A stretch of 64,000 nt of DNA, taken from NCBI GenBank assembly GCA_964030475.1, contig CAXIPT010000002.1, forward strand, positions 206,138 through 270,137, in the 5' to 3' direction. This DNA comes from Tethya wilhelma. Lineage: Eukaryota > Porifera > Demospongiae > Tethyida > Tethyidae. The notes beneath the pieces are model-generated. The model did not search any database. It was not told the origin of the DNA and saw nothing but the letters and a program-made list of their open reading frames with translations. How positions within the stretch are numbered: position 1 is the first letter of the stretch; each line of letters opens with the position of its first letter. The position numbers and the translations under genes are program-made. Below, piece after piece: positions 10,046 to 21,013 of the stretch.

Positions 10046-12211
10046 TTGACCTACTACGGTAAATTTTTGCCCAACCTGTCATCCAAGCTTGCACCCCTGT
10101 ACAAACTTCTTAGGAAAGGAGCACCGTGGTATTGGTCAGCCAAACAAGAGGCAGCATTTCAAGAGTCCAAGAGGATGTTGACCTCCATCACAGTTGCTGG
10201 TGCATTTTGATCCACAGTTACCATTAGTTTTGGCATGTGATGCTTCAGCTTATGGAATTGGTGCTGTGTTGGCACATGTACTTCCAGATGGCTCAGAGAG
10301 ACCGATTGGGTTCGCTTCACGAACCTTGAATGCAGCTGAGCATAACTACACACAATTGGAGAAGGAGGGTTTATCCCTGGTTTTTGGAGTCAAGAGATTT
10401 TACTCATATCTGTTTGGTCACTCATTCACACTTGTGACCGACCACAAGCCACTCCTGAGTTTGTTACATGGTCAGAAGCCAACTTCTCCACATGCTTCAG
10501 CTAGGATTCGGCGGTGGGCCTTGTATTTGGCCATGTTTGAATACACACTCAAGTTTCGGAAAATGGAGGAACATGGTAACGATGATGCTCTGAGTCACCT
10601 ACCACTCTCTGTTGTACCACCAGTGACTAATCCTCCACCAGAGCTTGTGTTGCTCTCGGAACATCTCGCCGATTCACCTGTGACTGCATCACAAATCCAA
10701 GAACAGACTCGAAGAGACCCGCAGCTGACATCTGTTGTTCAGTTTGTGCAGCAGGGTTGGCCGCACTCATGTCCCAGGGATGATCTCACCGTGTTCTTTG
10801 ACAAGAGAGATGAACTCACTATCTATGATGGATGTTTGTTGTGGGGAACTCGTGTGGTCGTCCCCAATGCTAGTCGAGAAGCAGTTTTGACAGAGCTTCA
10901 CGAAGGACATCCAGGCATCACCAAGATGAAGGGGTTAGCCAGAATGTATGTCTGGTGGCCTAGAATCGACCAGGACACCACAGACGTGGTGAAACAGTGC
11001 CCCGAGTGTCAGCAACATCAGTCTACACCTCCAGTGGCACCACTACAGCCTTGGAGATGGCCTACTAGACCATGGGCTAGGCTCCATGTGAACTATGCAG
11101 GACCAATTGATGGCAAGATGGTTTTAGTTTTAATTGATGCCCACTCCAAGTGGATTGAAGCAGCAGTGACACCAAGTGCAACATCATCTGCTGTAATTGA
11201 GGAGCTGAGAGTATGGTTTGCACAGTTTGGATTGCCGGAGACGCTAGTCTCAGATAATGGGACTTGTTTTACGAGTGGGGAATTCAAGTCATTCCTGCAG
11301 AAGAATGGAATCAAGAGCATTACCTCGGCGCCCTATCATCCGGCATCAAATGGCCTTGCAGAACGGGCAGTGCAGGTGGTGAAGAAAGGTCTTAAGAAGT
11401 GTACATCTGGTACTCTTAGATCTCGATTGGCTCGAACTCTGTTAGCCAGGGGCGTAGCCAGGATTTAGATATAGGAGGTGCGCACGATAAGTGCACGAAA
11501 ATTTGAGGTGCCACGCCCACTAATTAGTGCACGTGAACCATTTCCGTAACCTTTGAACTCTAGTTGCAAGCAATTTTGAGCGCTCGAACGCTCTCAATCG
11601 AGCTAGCATAAACTAAACTGTTCTAAAGTTTGTCTTTCAAGCGTTTGAGGTCTAAAATCTTAAATAACTAGCTTCAAAGAAAAAGCAAGTAAGTATAAAA
11701 TGGCTTGAGTAGCTATTTAATAAAGCCAATTATTGGTCGTTTTGTCAAGCTCAAAGGGGGTGCTCGAGCACTGTTAGCGTATAGACTGACACCACACAGC
11801 ACTACTGGTATCTCTCCTTCGGAAATGTTGATGGGCTGTCGTCCGAGATCCAGATTGGATTTGTTGAAACCTCACACAGCTGAGAGGGTTGAACTGAAAC
11901 AGACGCAACAAAAGAAGAATCATGATAGCCACTCCCGTCAGAGAACATTCATGCAAGGTGATCTGGTATTTTGTTAGGAACTATCATCGAGGTGACAAGT
12001 GGTTATCTGGTGTAATTGAACAGAAGACAGGACCTGTGTCATATAGAGTGAAACTAACTGATGGCCGATTTCGCCATTGTCATGTTGATCAGGTACAGAG
12101 ACGAACTCTAGCAGTCCCTCATACTGTATGTTTAGATGACAGTCTTCCTGTTACCAACCAAGAGACGATTGATCCAATGGAGGATAAGTCATATCCGAAT
12201 CTTCTGAGCTA
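10046..12211 (+). pseudogene. Ty3/gypsy retrotransposon pol fragment (RT tail, RNase H, integrase)
   Basis: Domains in order: end of reverse transcriptase (YYGKFLPNLSSKLAPLYKLL, 10050 on); RNase H with ACDASAYGIGAVL, LEKEGLSLVFGV and LVTDHKPL; H2C2 zinc finger (HEGHPGITKM to CPECQ, ~10900-11010); integrase core; integrase C-terminus with a GPY/F-like module (WLSGVIEQKTGPVSYRV). Lesions: one extra base near 10193, a ~316-bp insertion at 11446, and an extra T near 11975. The first catalytic Asp of the integrase is Asn (HVNYAGP, codon 11091-11093); the second Asp (VSDNGT) and the Glu (NGLAERA) remain. Gag, protease and most of RT are missing because the contig starts at 10046. Confidence 0.93.
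11446..11761 (+). mobile_element. ~316-bp insertion in the integrase region (GGGGCGTAGCC element)
   Basis: The retroelement reading frame stops at CTGTTAG (11445) and resumes after a second, imperfect copy of the preceding 16 bp (GCTCGAACTCTGTTAG at 11430-11445 and GCTCGAGCACTGTTAG at 11762-11777). The insert begins near GGGGCGTAGCCAGGATTT, an opening I recall from many invertebrate short elements. A 16-bp duplication of this kind suggests target-primed (non-LTR/SINE-like) insertion. No coding sequence. Confidence 0.55.
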
Positions 12212-12414
12212 GAGCAGGATTCTACAGTGGATGCAGAGTTGCTTGCATCTGGAACCTTAAAGAACTCGGAAACTGAGAAAGTTTATCCTCAACGCATGTG
12301 TAAGCCTGTAAGTCGGTTTGAACCAACTTGGTAATTACTTTGTTATTAGTTCTGTGTGTTTTAGATTTTATTACTTTGTTTATATTGTTTTTGTGTAGTG
12401 GAACTTTGTATTTT

Positions 12415-12550
12415 AGGAAGGAGGAAATGTAACGTGGTTTAGTTTACTTCCTGTTTGTGTAGTTAGATAGATATATAAGAGAACATGTTCTAAAATTTCG
12501 TTCAGTTCTGGTCCAGTTTAAATGTGAATAATTGATTGAGAATATCACAC
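12415..12550 (+). repeat. Polypurine tract and probable 3' LTR of the Ty3/gypsy element
   Basis: AGGAAGGAGGAAA (12415-12427) is a good polypurine tract and is followed by TGTAACG, a typical TG LTR start. The far end is uncertain; CA at ~12548 (ATCACA) would give a 121-bp LTR. The 5' LTR is not in the window, so the boundary cannot be checked by comparison. 12551-13436 shows no gene that I can support. Confidence 0.5.
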
Positions 12551-13436
12551 TTGACTATAACGTCAAATACCAGAGTGGTTTCCAGGTTATACAAAGAAGG
12601 TGAAGTCCAGTATTTCAACTATGGTACTAATTAGTCTAGCTATAACTGGTCATTAATTGGTAACAAGTTTCCCATATATTCACTTAATTTCCAGAACTCC
12701 CTGACGTCACTGTTGTGCACATGACTTTTTTACAGGCCTTAGGTCTTGCCTATAAAGTCCATGTTCATTTAGAAACTACAGCTTTTTTCGAGTGAACATA
12801 AGAGATCTACAAGGATGAACTTCACTTTTGGTGTTGGAGCCAACAGCTAAAGGTAGACCAAACTATCTGAGTCAAGTGTGTGTTCTCCCACTGATAGAAT
12901 GTGTGGAGTATATGTCACACTTAGTTTGGCCCTAGGCCGGCGGATGGGAAAGTTGATACTCAACTTCACATTCTAAGGCAACCACTCTGTGCATGGTCTG
13001 CAATTGTGTTACAAGGGGTCACTTGGGCTATTATGACAAAACCAAGCTTTTGTATACAATAGGTTGTACTATCAAAGATTTGTCTAGAGACCAAAGCTTA
13101 CAACACAATAAGCAATAATTGGATGTCAAAGTCTCAGAGTTTAAACTCTTATCATCTGTTCTATATATCATGGCCATTGTTCTTGGACAAGAAAACTCTT
13201 CTTGATACAAAAACAACTTTTCAAGATCTGAACTAGTAAAGCTATCCATTGTTAAGCTGTACATCACTTTTCAAGGTGAACTGACCTTTCAAATTCATAT
13301 GAAAGAAAAAAATTCTTTCACTTAAATAGAAAATATGCATGAATATTGTTGAACATTAACCCCTGATTAATCAATAATATAGGCGATCCCAAATGACCCC
13401 TTTTCCCACACCCAGAATGCTCAGTCTTATCAACTA

Positions 13437-14505
13437 TTCCCAGTACGGTAGTACTGGGTACATAGGAATGGCACGGATGGCCCATTAGCGCAATACAAAT
13501 ATTCACGCAAATAACTCTGCAAAAAATGAGCGTTTGGCACTAAAAGGCTTCTCAAGCTACTATTTAGCTCATTCTCTTTCTAACAAGTCCAAAAACATGG
13601 CCTACTAAAGTACCAAACTAAAATATGCCAAACCTCCAATTTTCTCCATCTTCTTCTTCTTCTTCTTCTTCTATGTTATTTCAGCGTTTCTCGAAAACTG
13701 TTCACCTTCAGAAGCTGATTCTTGAACGAATATACTTAGTTTCTTTGTCTTCACCTGCTTTTGGTATCGCCTGATCGTGTTTCTCATCGAGTGGCTAGAT
13801 ACAAGGCGAAAAGCGCCTTCTCCGTATGGCAGCCATTCATTTCTACACTCATGCATAAATTCATAAGCTACTTGAAAATTTAAATGACGACCCTTTCCAG
13901 ATAAACAGGTGTGCGTTATTTGGAATTCGAATATTCGCGTCCTGCCTGCAATACCTGAAGATTTCTGGTTGTGCTGAACTCTGTAACTTTTCAGTCTTCA
14001 ATATTTAGGAGGTGAATACTTTGTTACACTTATTATGTAGTTGTCACTATAAGAAGATGTGCAAAGCAAGTACATTTGTTAATATCCCGGCAGCCTCCAG
14101 AGATGCTTTAGCCTGAGCTTCACTCTTAGTACTTTTCAATCACTGATAGCATAAATATCTATTCTGATAGTGTACAAGTAACTACCATATACACACACAC
14201 TCAATAAGATTCGTAGAATTATGAAAAAATGAGAACAAACAAGTGAAAAAAACATTGGAAATGTAATGAGACATAGGAATGGCCAAATCGTAAAAAGAAA
14301 GCAAACAAGATGGAATGGCTGTTTGAGTGTGTGAAGAATTATTCCTATGGGCAACATGAGGGACTCAACATGGAAAGAGTGCTACATGCAGGCCACACAG
14401 GAAGAATTCTTTACACACTCAAACAGCCATTCCATCTTGTTTGCTTTCTTTTTACGATTTGGCCATTCCTATGTCTCATTACATTTCCAATGTTTTTTTC
14501 ACTTG
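13437..14505 (+). mobile_element. Family-1 hairpin element, copy C (best complete copy)
   Basis: Starts TTCCCAGTACGG after CAACTA and ends CACTTG before TGGTAC, so the insertion point is A|T and no duplication is visible. Left end: hairpin CCCAGTAC-GGTA-GTACTGGG. Right end: 14240-14505, a ~266-nt hairpin with arms of ~98 bp, nearly perfect. The arms read, in one frame, as a peptide like the last exon of the THAP gene at 48805-48910. Non-autonomous: no transposase. Confidence 0.9.
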
Positions 14506-14984
14506 TGGTACTTTGTTGAAGCGGAGGATAGTCTCTCTGAAATCTTTACTATTAATTGGCTTGAAGCATAATCCATAACTGGCCAAACGCATGATCTCGG
14601 ATGTCTGCTGTAGACACTGTTATTCCTCTTACCTTGAAAATGTTTTGTACAGCATTTGAGTCAGAAACATTAAAGAAAAATGTTAATTGCTACCATGAGA
14701 CTGCACCAGCCCGTCGCCTCCTCCTGCCAGATGGCTCCCTCTGTAGCTTTCTCATAGGCTTTGAGTGCCACTACTGGACACAGTCTCCTGTTCTGTGTGA
14801 ACTTAGAGAAAAAGAAACCTGCCCTATGAGTGTACATCTCAAAATTGTAGGTTCAAGTGTTGCAGATCAGCTGATCTGGTTGGTCTCATAGAGCCATCAG
14901 CATACTAGGGTCATGGTCTGAATGTTCAGTGAAAAATCGCCCAACCCTTCCAGGAGTGAGAGCACTCACAGGTCACAGTGTTGC
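14506..14984. other. Stretch without a recognised gene
   Basis: Open frames exist but show no family signature or flanking splice sites that I trust. The sequence leads into the tRNA-like unit at 14985. Confidence 0.3.
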
Positions 14985-15075
14985 AAGGCTTTTGGGGTGG
15001 CCTGGTGGCTTGTTCACCATTGACTCTGACTCCCAACCCATGGGTAGGTGGTTCGAGTCCCTCCAGTGCCACAGG
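14985..15075 (+). repeat. tRNA-derived SINE head
   Basis: TGGCCTGGTGG (14999-15009) resembles a Pol III A box and GGTTCGAGTCC (15050-15060) is an almost perfect B box, at a distance suited to a long-variable-arm (Leu/Ser-like) tRNA. Outer bases GGGGTGGC and GTGCCAC can partly pair. There is no proper clover leaf, so this is a tRNA-related SINE or pseudogene, not a working tRNA. It ends close to the contig join at 15086. Confidence 0.45.
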
Positions 15076-15597
15076 TATTTGTTTCNTATAAGAATGACAT
15101 TGTGCACAAGAGTGCCATTAGCAATTAATTGCTCTTGTGTGTCCGAAGTCTGGCCTGTGAGACTCAGTACCAATACATCCGGTGACTTGTCTGTCTACTC
15201 ATAACAACATGATGTAGCAGTGGCATAATTATGATAACCGGGCCTCTGGTATTCTGGAAGCCATTCAAGTAGTGAACTTGCCTGATAAACACAGCAGATA
15301 CTCATTTCACAATATTTTATATTATAGTTTAACACTACAAGACCAATGCTGATGATTCTATAGATCTATGATGATTCAGTTAGGACTCAAATCATGCTGC
15401 ACTGAGCTAGTATAATATTATAGTGAGACTACAGACTTCCAGTGAATAAGCCACTACATGTATAGTTCTACAAAGTGTTGTGTTTTAATACCCTCACTAA
15501 ATTTAACAGACTCTAGTCTTGCAAGCAGTTGATTTACCTGTTCCAGCACCTGAGCCAAGCACAAGCCAGAGCAGTGTCAAGTGGCACAACTCCACTG

Positions 15598-15875
15598 TAT
15601 TTCTAGATAACGCACACTGCAGGGGGCGTAATCAATAGGTGTGGTTTCGAAGCTTAGCACTCAGAGAAGCACAAAAGCCTCAGATCTCAGAAACTACAGC
15701 GTTTTGCAAGATGCTAAATATAATATTTCAAGATAACTTCGATTCATGAACTTAAGTACCTTCCATTTCTCATATAGAGTTGCCGTTCTTCAGATTATCC
15801 CGTAACAGACAGACGCACACACAAAACGACTATCGTAACCCTCTGCACGTGCTACGCACGTGCCGAGGCTTAACT
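15598..15875. repeat. Dispersed ~280-bp repeat (ATAACGCACAC family), copy 1
   Basis: TTTCTAGATAACGCACACTG through CGTGCTACGCACGTGC. A close copy lies at 20008-20290 and a diverged inverted one at ~17050-17320. The right end carries the palindrome GCACGTGCTACGCACGTGC next to a CAGACAGACxCAC run. 15087-15597 shows no gene. Confidence 0.7.
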
Positions 15876-16348
15876 ACAAACCAGAAGAGGTTTGACATCC
15901 ACGGATTAATTGCATTCTTGTGATGTTGTTTCCTGGTCGCGTAGCTCACCTTTTCTATGATTTATCGCAACTTTTAGCAGCTATTCTGACAAAGTAACAT
16001 GCAGGAGAAAGAAGGATTCCTAGCTTTAATTTCAAGGTATAAAAGCATAGAAAGCACCTCAAATCAAGACCAGGAAAGTAATCACGTGATCTTTTTAATT
16101 ATAAATTGGCCTGCAGATGTCGGACCTCCTCCGACTACAAACTATTGTGTTAGTGTGATGTAATGAAAAAAATGTTTGGCTTATAATAAAAACTTGACAT
16201 TATGTGCTTTCCTGGCCCTCAACTTAAGATGATTTTGTAACTCAAACTGGTCAGCTATATTAACCTATGAGATAATTTATGTATACATATTTGAGTAAGC
16301 AACAGAATTTTTTGTTTTTCAAAGTTTATTTTTAAATTTTTTTTTCAG

Positions 16349-16462
16349 ATAAAGCAAGACCACGAAGAAGGATATGGACAAATCTTTTGGGATTGCTTGC
16401 TAAATGTCCACGCAATGGACGTAGGCACTGACTGTCTTGGGTTGATTGTCAAACCTTCCTCG
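16349..16462 (+). CDS. Orphan internal exon, unknown protein
   Basis: A 114-bp phase-0 open exon between a strong acceptor (long T tract, then CAG) and a GTAAGC donor. It reads IKQDHEEGYGQIFWDC, then LLNVHAMDVGTDCLGLIVKP. The composition looks like true coding sequence, but I recognise no family and find no neighbouring exons; downstream (16480-16700) is a repeat fragment with CAGCACTAACCATTCCTACACTGC, related to the family-2 hairpin arm. Confidence 0.45.
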
Positions 16463-17049
16463 GTAAGCTAATGATACAATATAATAATATCATAGTATGT
16501 GACGTGTCAAGAGAGAACCTGACATTAGGTAAAAATTTATATAGATTACAAGACTTGGGCATAAAAAAATTAAGATATAGCGGTCATGTGCCAAAATTGC
16601 AACATGCCTTAATTGTACCAATACTTTTTACAGCACTAACCATTCCTACACTGCTCAATTTTTACTATGCTTGTTCATTAATTCCCTTTTTTAAACACTA
16701 TAGTTTGGAGACTAGCTATCATGTACTGGAAGTCCCTACAAGCTTTACTGAAACATATAGATTATAGGCTGATGCATGAGCATGCGCATGCAAGTATACT
16801 ATAATGAGTGGTATCATAAGAGTTGTATGGATATACCAGACAACGTCTTTGACTCCGTGGACATCCCTTGGAAAGGAGAAGTGATCTAGATGCAGGTTGT
16901 TTATACATAGTTGTGATGTTACCCAAATGAAATTATATACTGCACGGTAAATAGCGACCTTTGAACTCTACCTATACCGCAAAGATGGCTTCCGTGATTG
17001 ACTGAGTGAATGAACTTGTACACTAAGCTTTCAAGCTCTTATAATTATT

Positions 17050-17320
17050 TTAACAAATTTAGGCAGAAAGCAGCACTAGTCTGAAATGCTGCTTTGTGTT
17101 GTCTGTCTGTCTGTTCAATCAAAATCTCACAAAAGGCCCTGAGCTCTATAGCAACAAAATTGACGGTACTTATACGTTCATAAATCTAAATGATCTTGTA
17201 GAATTACTTTTTTGCTGTCCAAAACGCTGTATAATTGCTGAGATTAGAGGCTTTTGTGCTTCTTTTTAGTGCTTAGCTTGAGGCCACCCCTACTGATTTA
17301 GTGTGCGTTATTTAGAATTC
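17050..17320. repeat. ATAACGCACAC-family repeat, diverged inverted copy
   Basis: Reverse of 15598-15875: TGTCTGTCTGTCTGTT, then GAGGCTTTTGTGCTTCT and TGTGCGTTATTTAGAATTC. The rest of 16463-18180 holds no gene; 17625-17690 is a run of CTAGGG/GGGCTAG-like words. Confidence 0.6.
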
Positions 17321-18179
17321 GTGTTTATTTCAATGATGCTGTTATCGGTTACCGTTAGTGCTGCTTGCAAGACAGACAGGAGTTGGCCTGCTTTCTTTGT
17401 AAGTATAGATGTATTGACATGTATTGGCCTTATGGATTTTTCAGTGTGGCCAGGCATTGGCTAGCTGCATGCATAGCCACTAAATCAGGTACTACTAAGT
17501 ATCCTGGCTAGATTTTGGGTTGATGGCAGAAGTAAACTAGTATCCTAATTAGCATATTCATAACTAGTATATGTATACGGATTATATATGTAATATATGG
17601 ATTGTGCTTAGGCTAGTCTACTAGGCTAGGCTGAGGCCGTGGCTAGGGCTAGGGGTAGCGCTAGGGCTGGGGCAAGGGATAGGGTTCTATAGTGCAATAT
17701 ATTATTATTATTAGAGATTGCATTAAACTAAGCCTAAAAAGGGAAAGCTGGCAGGAACAGCCTGGTGGGATAGATAGGTAGTAAGCAGTGCTGTGGACTG
17801 TATGGTCCATGGTTTGATGCATGTTCTCTACTGATTTTTTAAGAATTTTTTTAAAAATATTTTCTAAGTTTGGATACATGTGTACTTCTGCCATCTACCA
17901 GATTTTGTATGCCTGTATCTACCTATCAGGCTACTTAGCATTTCAGTACATGCCAGTCTCTGCTCCATGACTATACTTCATTTTTATCATCTTGATTCAT
18001 CCATGCACATGGTTTGAACTCTGCCTAATGGCTGCATTAATAAAGTACATGAAATTATAGTTTCAAAGCTTTCTAGTTTTATAGGCATACAGTGCAACCA
18101 CATAAGAGACCAAAATTCGTGATTTTGTGTTTATCTCAACATAACTTCCAGACCTTAAAGGCTTATCATCTATAGTGAT

Positions 18180-18600
18180 GGTACATATGTGTAGGGTGAT
18201 CACTTGTGGAGCTTCTGTGAGTGGGCAGGCCTGGTCACGTGATTATGGGAGGGCGTGGCTCACCGTTTGCAAAGAACGGTAAGGAAAAAACGTTAGGGAT
18301 AAGATTGGACAAACTACTGGGAGTTAAAAGTCCAGATTTTATAGGGAGTTAGAGGCTGCATTAATGAATATATGTTCCAAATCAGAGCTCTTAACTCATG
18401 AGTATAAGCAAGAAATGCTTGCATAAAGCCAAAAATTATGCGAAATTTAGTGCAAAAAAGTTAGGGATAGAATATATAGCTTCCAGTGTGAGTTAAGGTC
18501 CCAGATTTGATTTGTTAATAGACAAAGAAATGCCTTAGCAGTGTACCAAGTTTGATACAGCAGGCCCTTGGCATTCGTCCAAACCGTTGCATTTTGTTAG
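18180..18600. repeat. Dispersed ~400-bp repeat, copy 1 (partner at 59610-60030)
   Basis: Shares GTGAGTGGGCAG, GGGCGTGGCTCAC, GACAAACTA(C/T)TGGGAGTTA and TTTTAGTGCAAAAA in the same order with 59610-60030. No coding sequence. 18660-18790 holds a second motif, GACCAACATTTTGTATTGTGTCTATG, which recurs at 61428 as part of a family-2 element end. Confidence 0.6.
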
Positions 18601-19109
18601 CTACTGTACTGGGAATGGTGCACATGTATACCATTAAATCAACTTAAACACAATTCTTATGTGTGTAATGATGAACCTCGATCCTACCAGAGGCCAACCT
18701 CCGAGTAAAGGCCAAACGCCTCGCTCCCAAAGTGGCCTTTATTTGGAGGTTCAACTGTAGTGACCAACATTTTGTATTGTGTCTATGAGACAGGCGGCTC
18801 ATTCATGGTCTAGTATATGTACTACACTCAGTATGTATACCAGCTAGTGCACTAACAATTATACAAGTTGAGTGTGCCAATCGAGGCTTGTGCACTATCG
18901 GTTCTTTCATTATACTCTGTCTGAGCTGAGTTGGCACTCACTTTTGAGTGAATAACTCACGAACAGAAAATACAAATTGGACAGGAACCCTTTGATGGCC
19001 AGTTTTGTTTTTCCAAGTTCCAAGAAGAGCAGCAAATCTGCTCAGCTCTCCAACCCGAATAAAATATACAAAAAGAGTTTTGCTGCTCTTCTTGGAAATT
19101 AAAGAAACA

Positions 19110-19405
19110 TATATATATGGTGTGCAACAGACCATAGCGAATATTTATGAGCTACGCAGCTGCCACTAAAATGAATTGTTATTCAATGTTCTTGGTGCTC
19201 TATAAGCTGACTGATCTCAGAATTTTGCCACAGCACATATATAGACAGAAAGGCAAGCTAAAGCGTTATATGTGCTTGTCTAATCCAAGTGCTTATAATT
19301 ATACATACAGTAGCTTTCTACTCGTAAGTATTGCCACTCCCTTTACGTGTACAGGTTATTTTGAGGCTTATTATAGTTTTTGGAACTTACTTTACCTATA
19401 GAATC
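19110..19405. repeat. Partial copy of the 49389-49949 element
   Basis: TGTGCAACAGACCATAGC through CAGGTTATTTTGAGGCTTATT matches the middle of 49389-49949. 20495-20595 matches the right end of that family (CTAACTCAAAATTTGC and onward). 18791-19109 and 19406-20007 show no gene. Confidence 0.65.
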
Positions 19406-20007
19406 TATCTCTCTACTAGCAAGCGCTTACCTCCTTGAATTGGGTCCAGTAACCTTCTCCTGGGTCTTCTTTCTATAGCTATACTCGCTTAATTCTCACT
19501 AAATGAAAGCACCAAGGTGCATAAGCCTCGAGCTCGCCGCACTCAACTTGCATGCACAACTATAAACATGTATGCGTGACCTATGACCAGCACAGTCCAC
19601 TCAGTGACTGAGAGGTGTCAGCCTGGCCGGGCTATATTATATACTGCAGGATGTACGGCAGTAAGGCTGTGGTTATAGCCTAGTTATAGTATTTAAACCT
19701 CTGTTTAGAAATTCATTGAATATACTTTTGATGCTTGTAGTACTTGCAAATTAAACTTGCATGCTCTGCTGTAGCTAGCTATCAGGCTGATGCCAGTCAG
19801 CCTGACTAGTAATTTGCCGGATACCGTCACTGAAAACACACTGAACTATATATAGCTTACTATGAAGGATACTTCTATACAAAGTATTATGTCACTATAA
19901 TTATTATTCAATTTGCAATCAATGAGTTACTTACGCCGCGAATGTCCAAGCAGCTAAGCCAGCCAAACTCAATTCCTTCTAGGAGTCCATGATTCAAGCT
20001 CTAATGT

Positions 20008-20290
20008 TTCTAGATAACGCACACTACATGGGGTGGGATCAATGGGTGCGGTTTCGAAGCTAAGAGCTCAGAGAAGCACAAAAGCCTCAAATCTCAGAAA
20101 TTACAGCGTTTTGCAAGATTCTATACACAACAAATTTCTAGATAATTTTGATTCATGAACGTAAGTACCTTCCATTTGGACCATAGAGCTGCCATTCTTC
20201 AGATAATTTAGTAACAGACAGACACACACACATACACACAAAACGACTACCGTAACCCTCTGCACGTGCTACGCACGTGCTGAGGCTTAA
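20008..20290. repeat. ATAACGCACAC-family repeat, copy 2
   Basis: Close copy of 15598-15875 in the same orientation, including the terminal palindrome GCACGTGCTACGCACGTGC and an expanded CACACA run. Confidence 0.75.
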
Positions 20291-20623
20291 TAATTTTAGT
20301 CCCCACATGGCTGGCTGTGGTAATATTCAGCATGCATGTATACTGTACTTGATCTAATTAAGACATGGAGAGTATGTGGACCGCCCATAGTTACCTAATA
20401 ACAACTTTACAACTGGTTTTCTAGGAAGCCATGAGTGGAGGCAAGGCTGCTTGCAAGTGCTATATCTGGAAAACTACTACAGCTATGCACATAAAATTTT
20501 GATATGCGCTTCCTGGGAAGGTCTAGATACACATGAAATAGCTAACTCAAAATTTGCTGAAATTCCCAAGCGGTTGGTCAGACAATTACATGCTCACCAA
20601 TAATTATGCACACACACAATTAA

Positions 20624-21009
20624 AGGTGCTATTGCACGGAAGCGGCAACTTTTTGAAAAAATGGCCCAAAAATCAATACTGAAATTTCATTGGTTGAAAA
20701 TACGTCATTGGAATGCAATTTTCGCTCCTATTTTCGCGTTGAGTCCAATGTACGCATAATTTTTCTTTGTGACCACGTGGCAAGCTGCAGCTATTTGACA
20801 TACTTTTACACTTAGACTTACACTCATTTAGCTTCTTTCTTCCCCTTTCCTTCTCTTGGTGTGCTTCTACTGCTCATAATGTCTTGTAAGCGTTCAAATT
20901 CAAACTGCACGTGGTCGCACATTTTAATACACGCATATTGTTCTAAGCACATTATGGCTTCACTACGCGGTGTAAATTACTACGCGTACAACTTCGTGCA
21001 ATAGCACCT
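20624..21009. mobile_element. 386-bp MITE with TTAA target duplication
   Basis: Begins AGGTGCTATTGCACG and ends in the inverted form CGTGCAATAGCACCT, flanked on both sides by TTAA (20620-20623 and 21010-21013). AGG/CCT ends with TTAA duplication point to a Kolobok- or piggyBac-type transposase supplied in trans. No coding sequence. Confidence 0.85.
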
Positions 21010-21013
21010 TTAA

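Noticed and set aside
9875..10210. 111-residue frame crossing 10045
   Set aside because: Fusion of a transposon end, sequencing adapter and retrotransposon sequence across a contig join.
12690..12860. Possible OTU-like fragment (VHMTFLQALGLAYKVHVH)
   Set aside because: Too short, no catalytic residues, stop codons close by.
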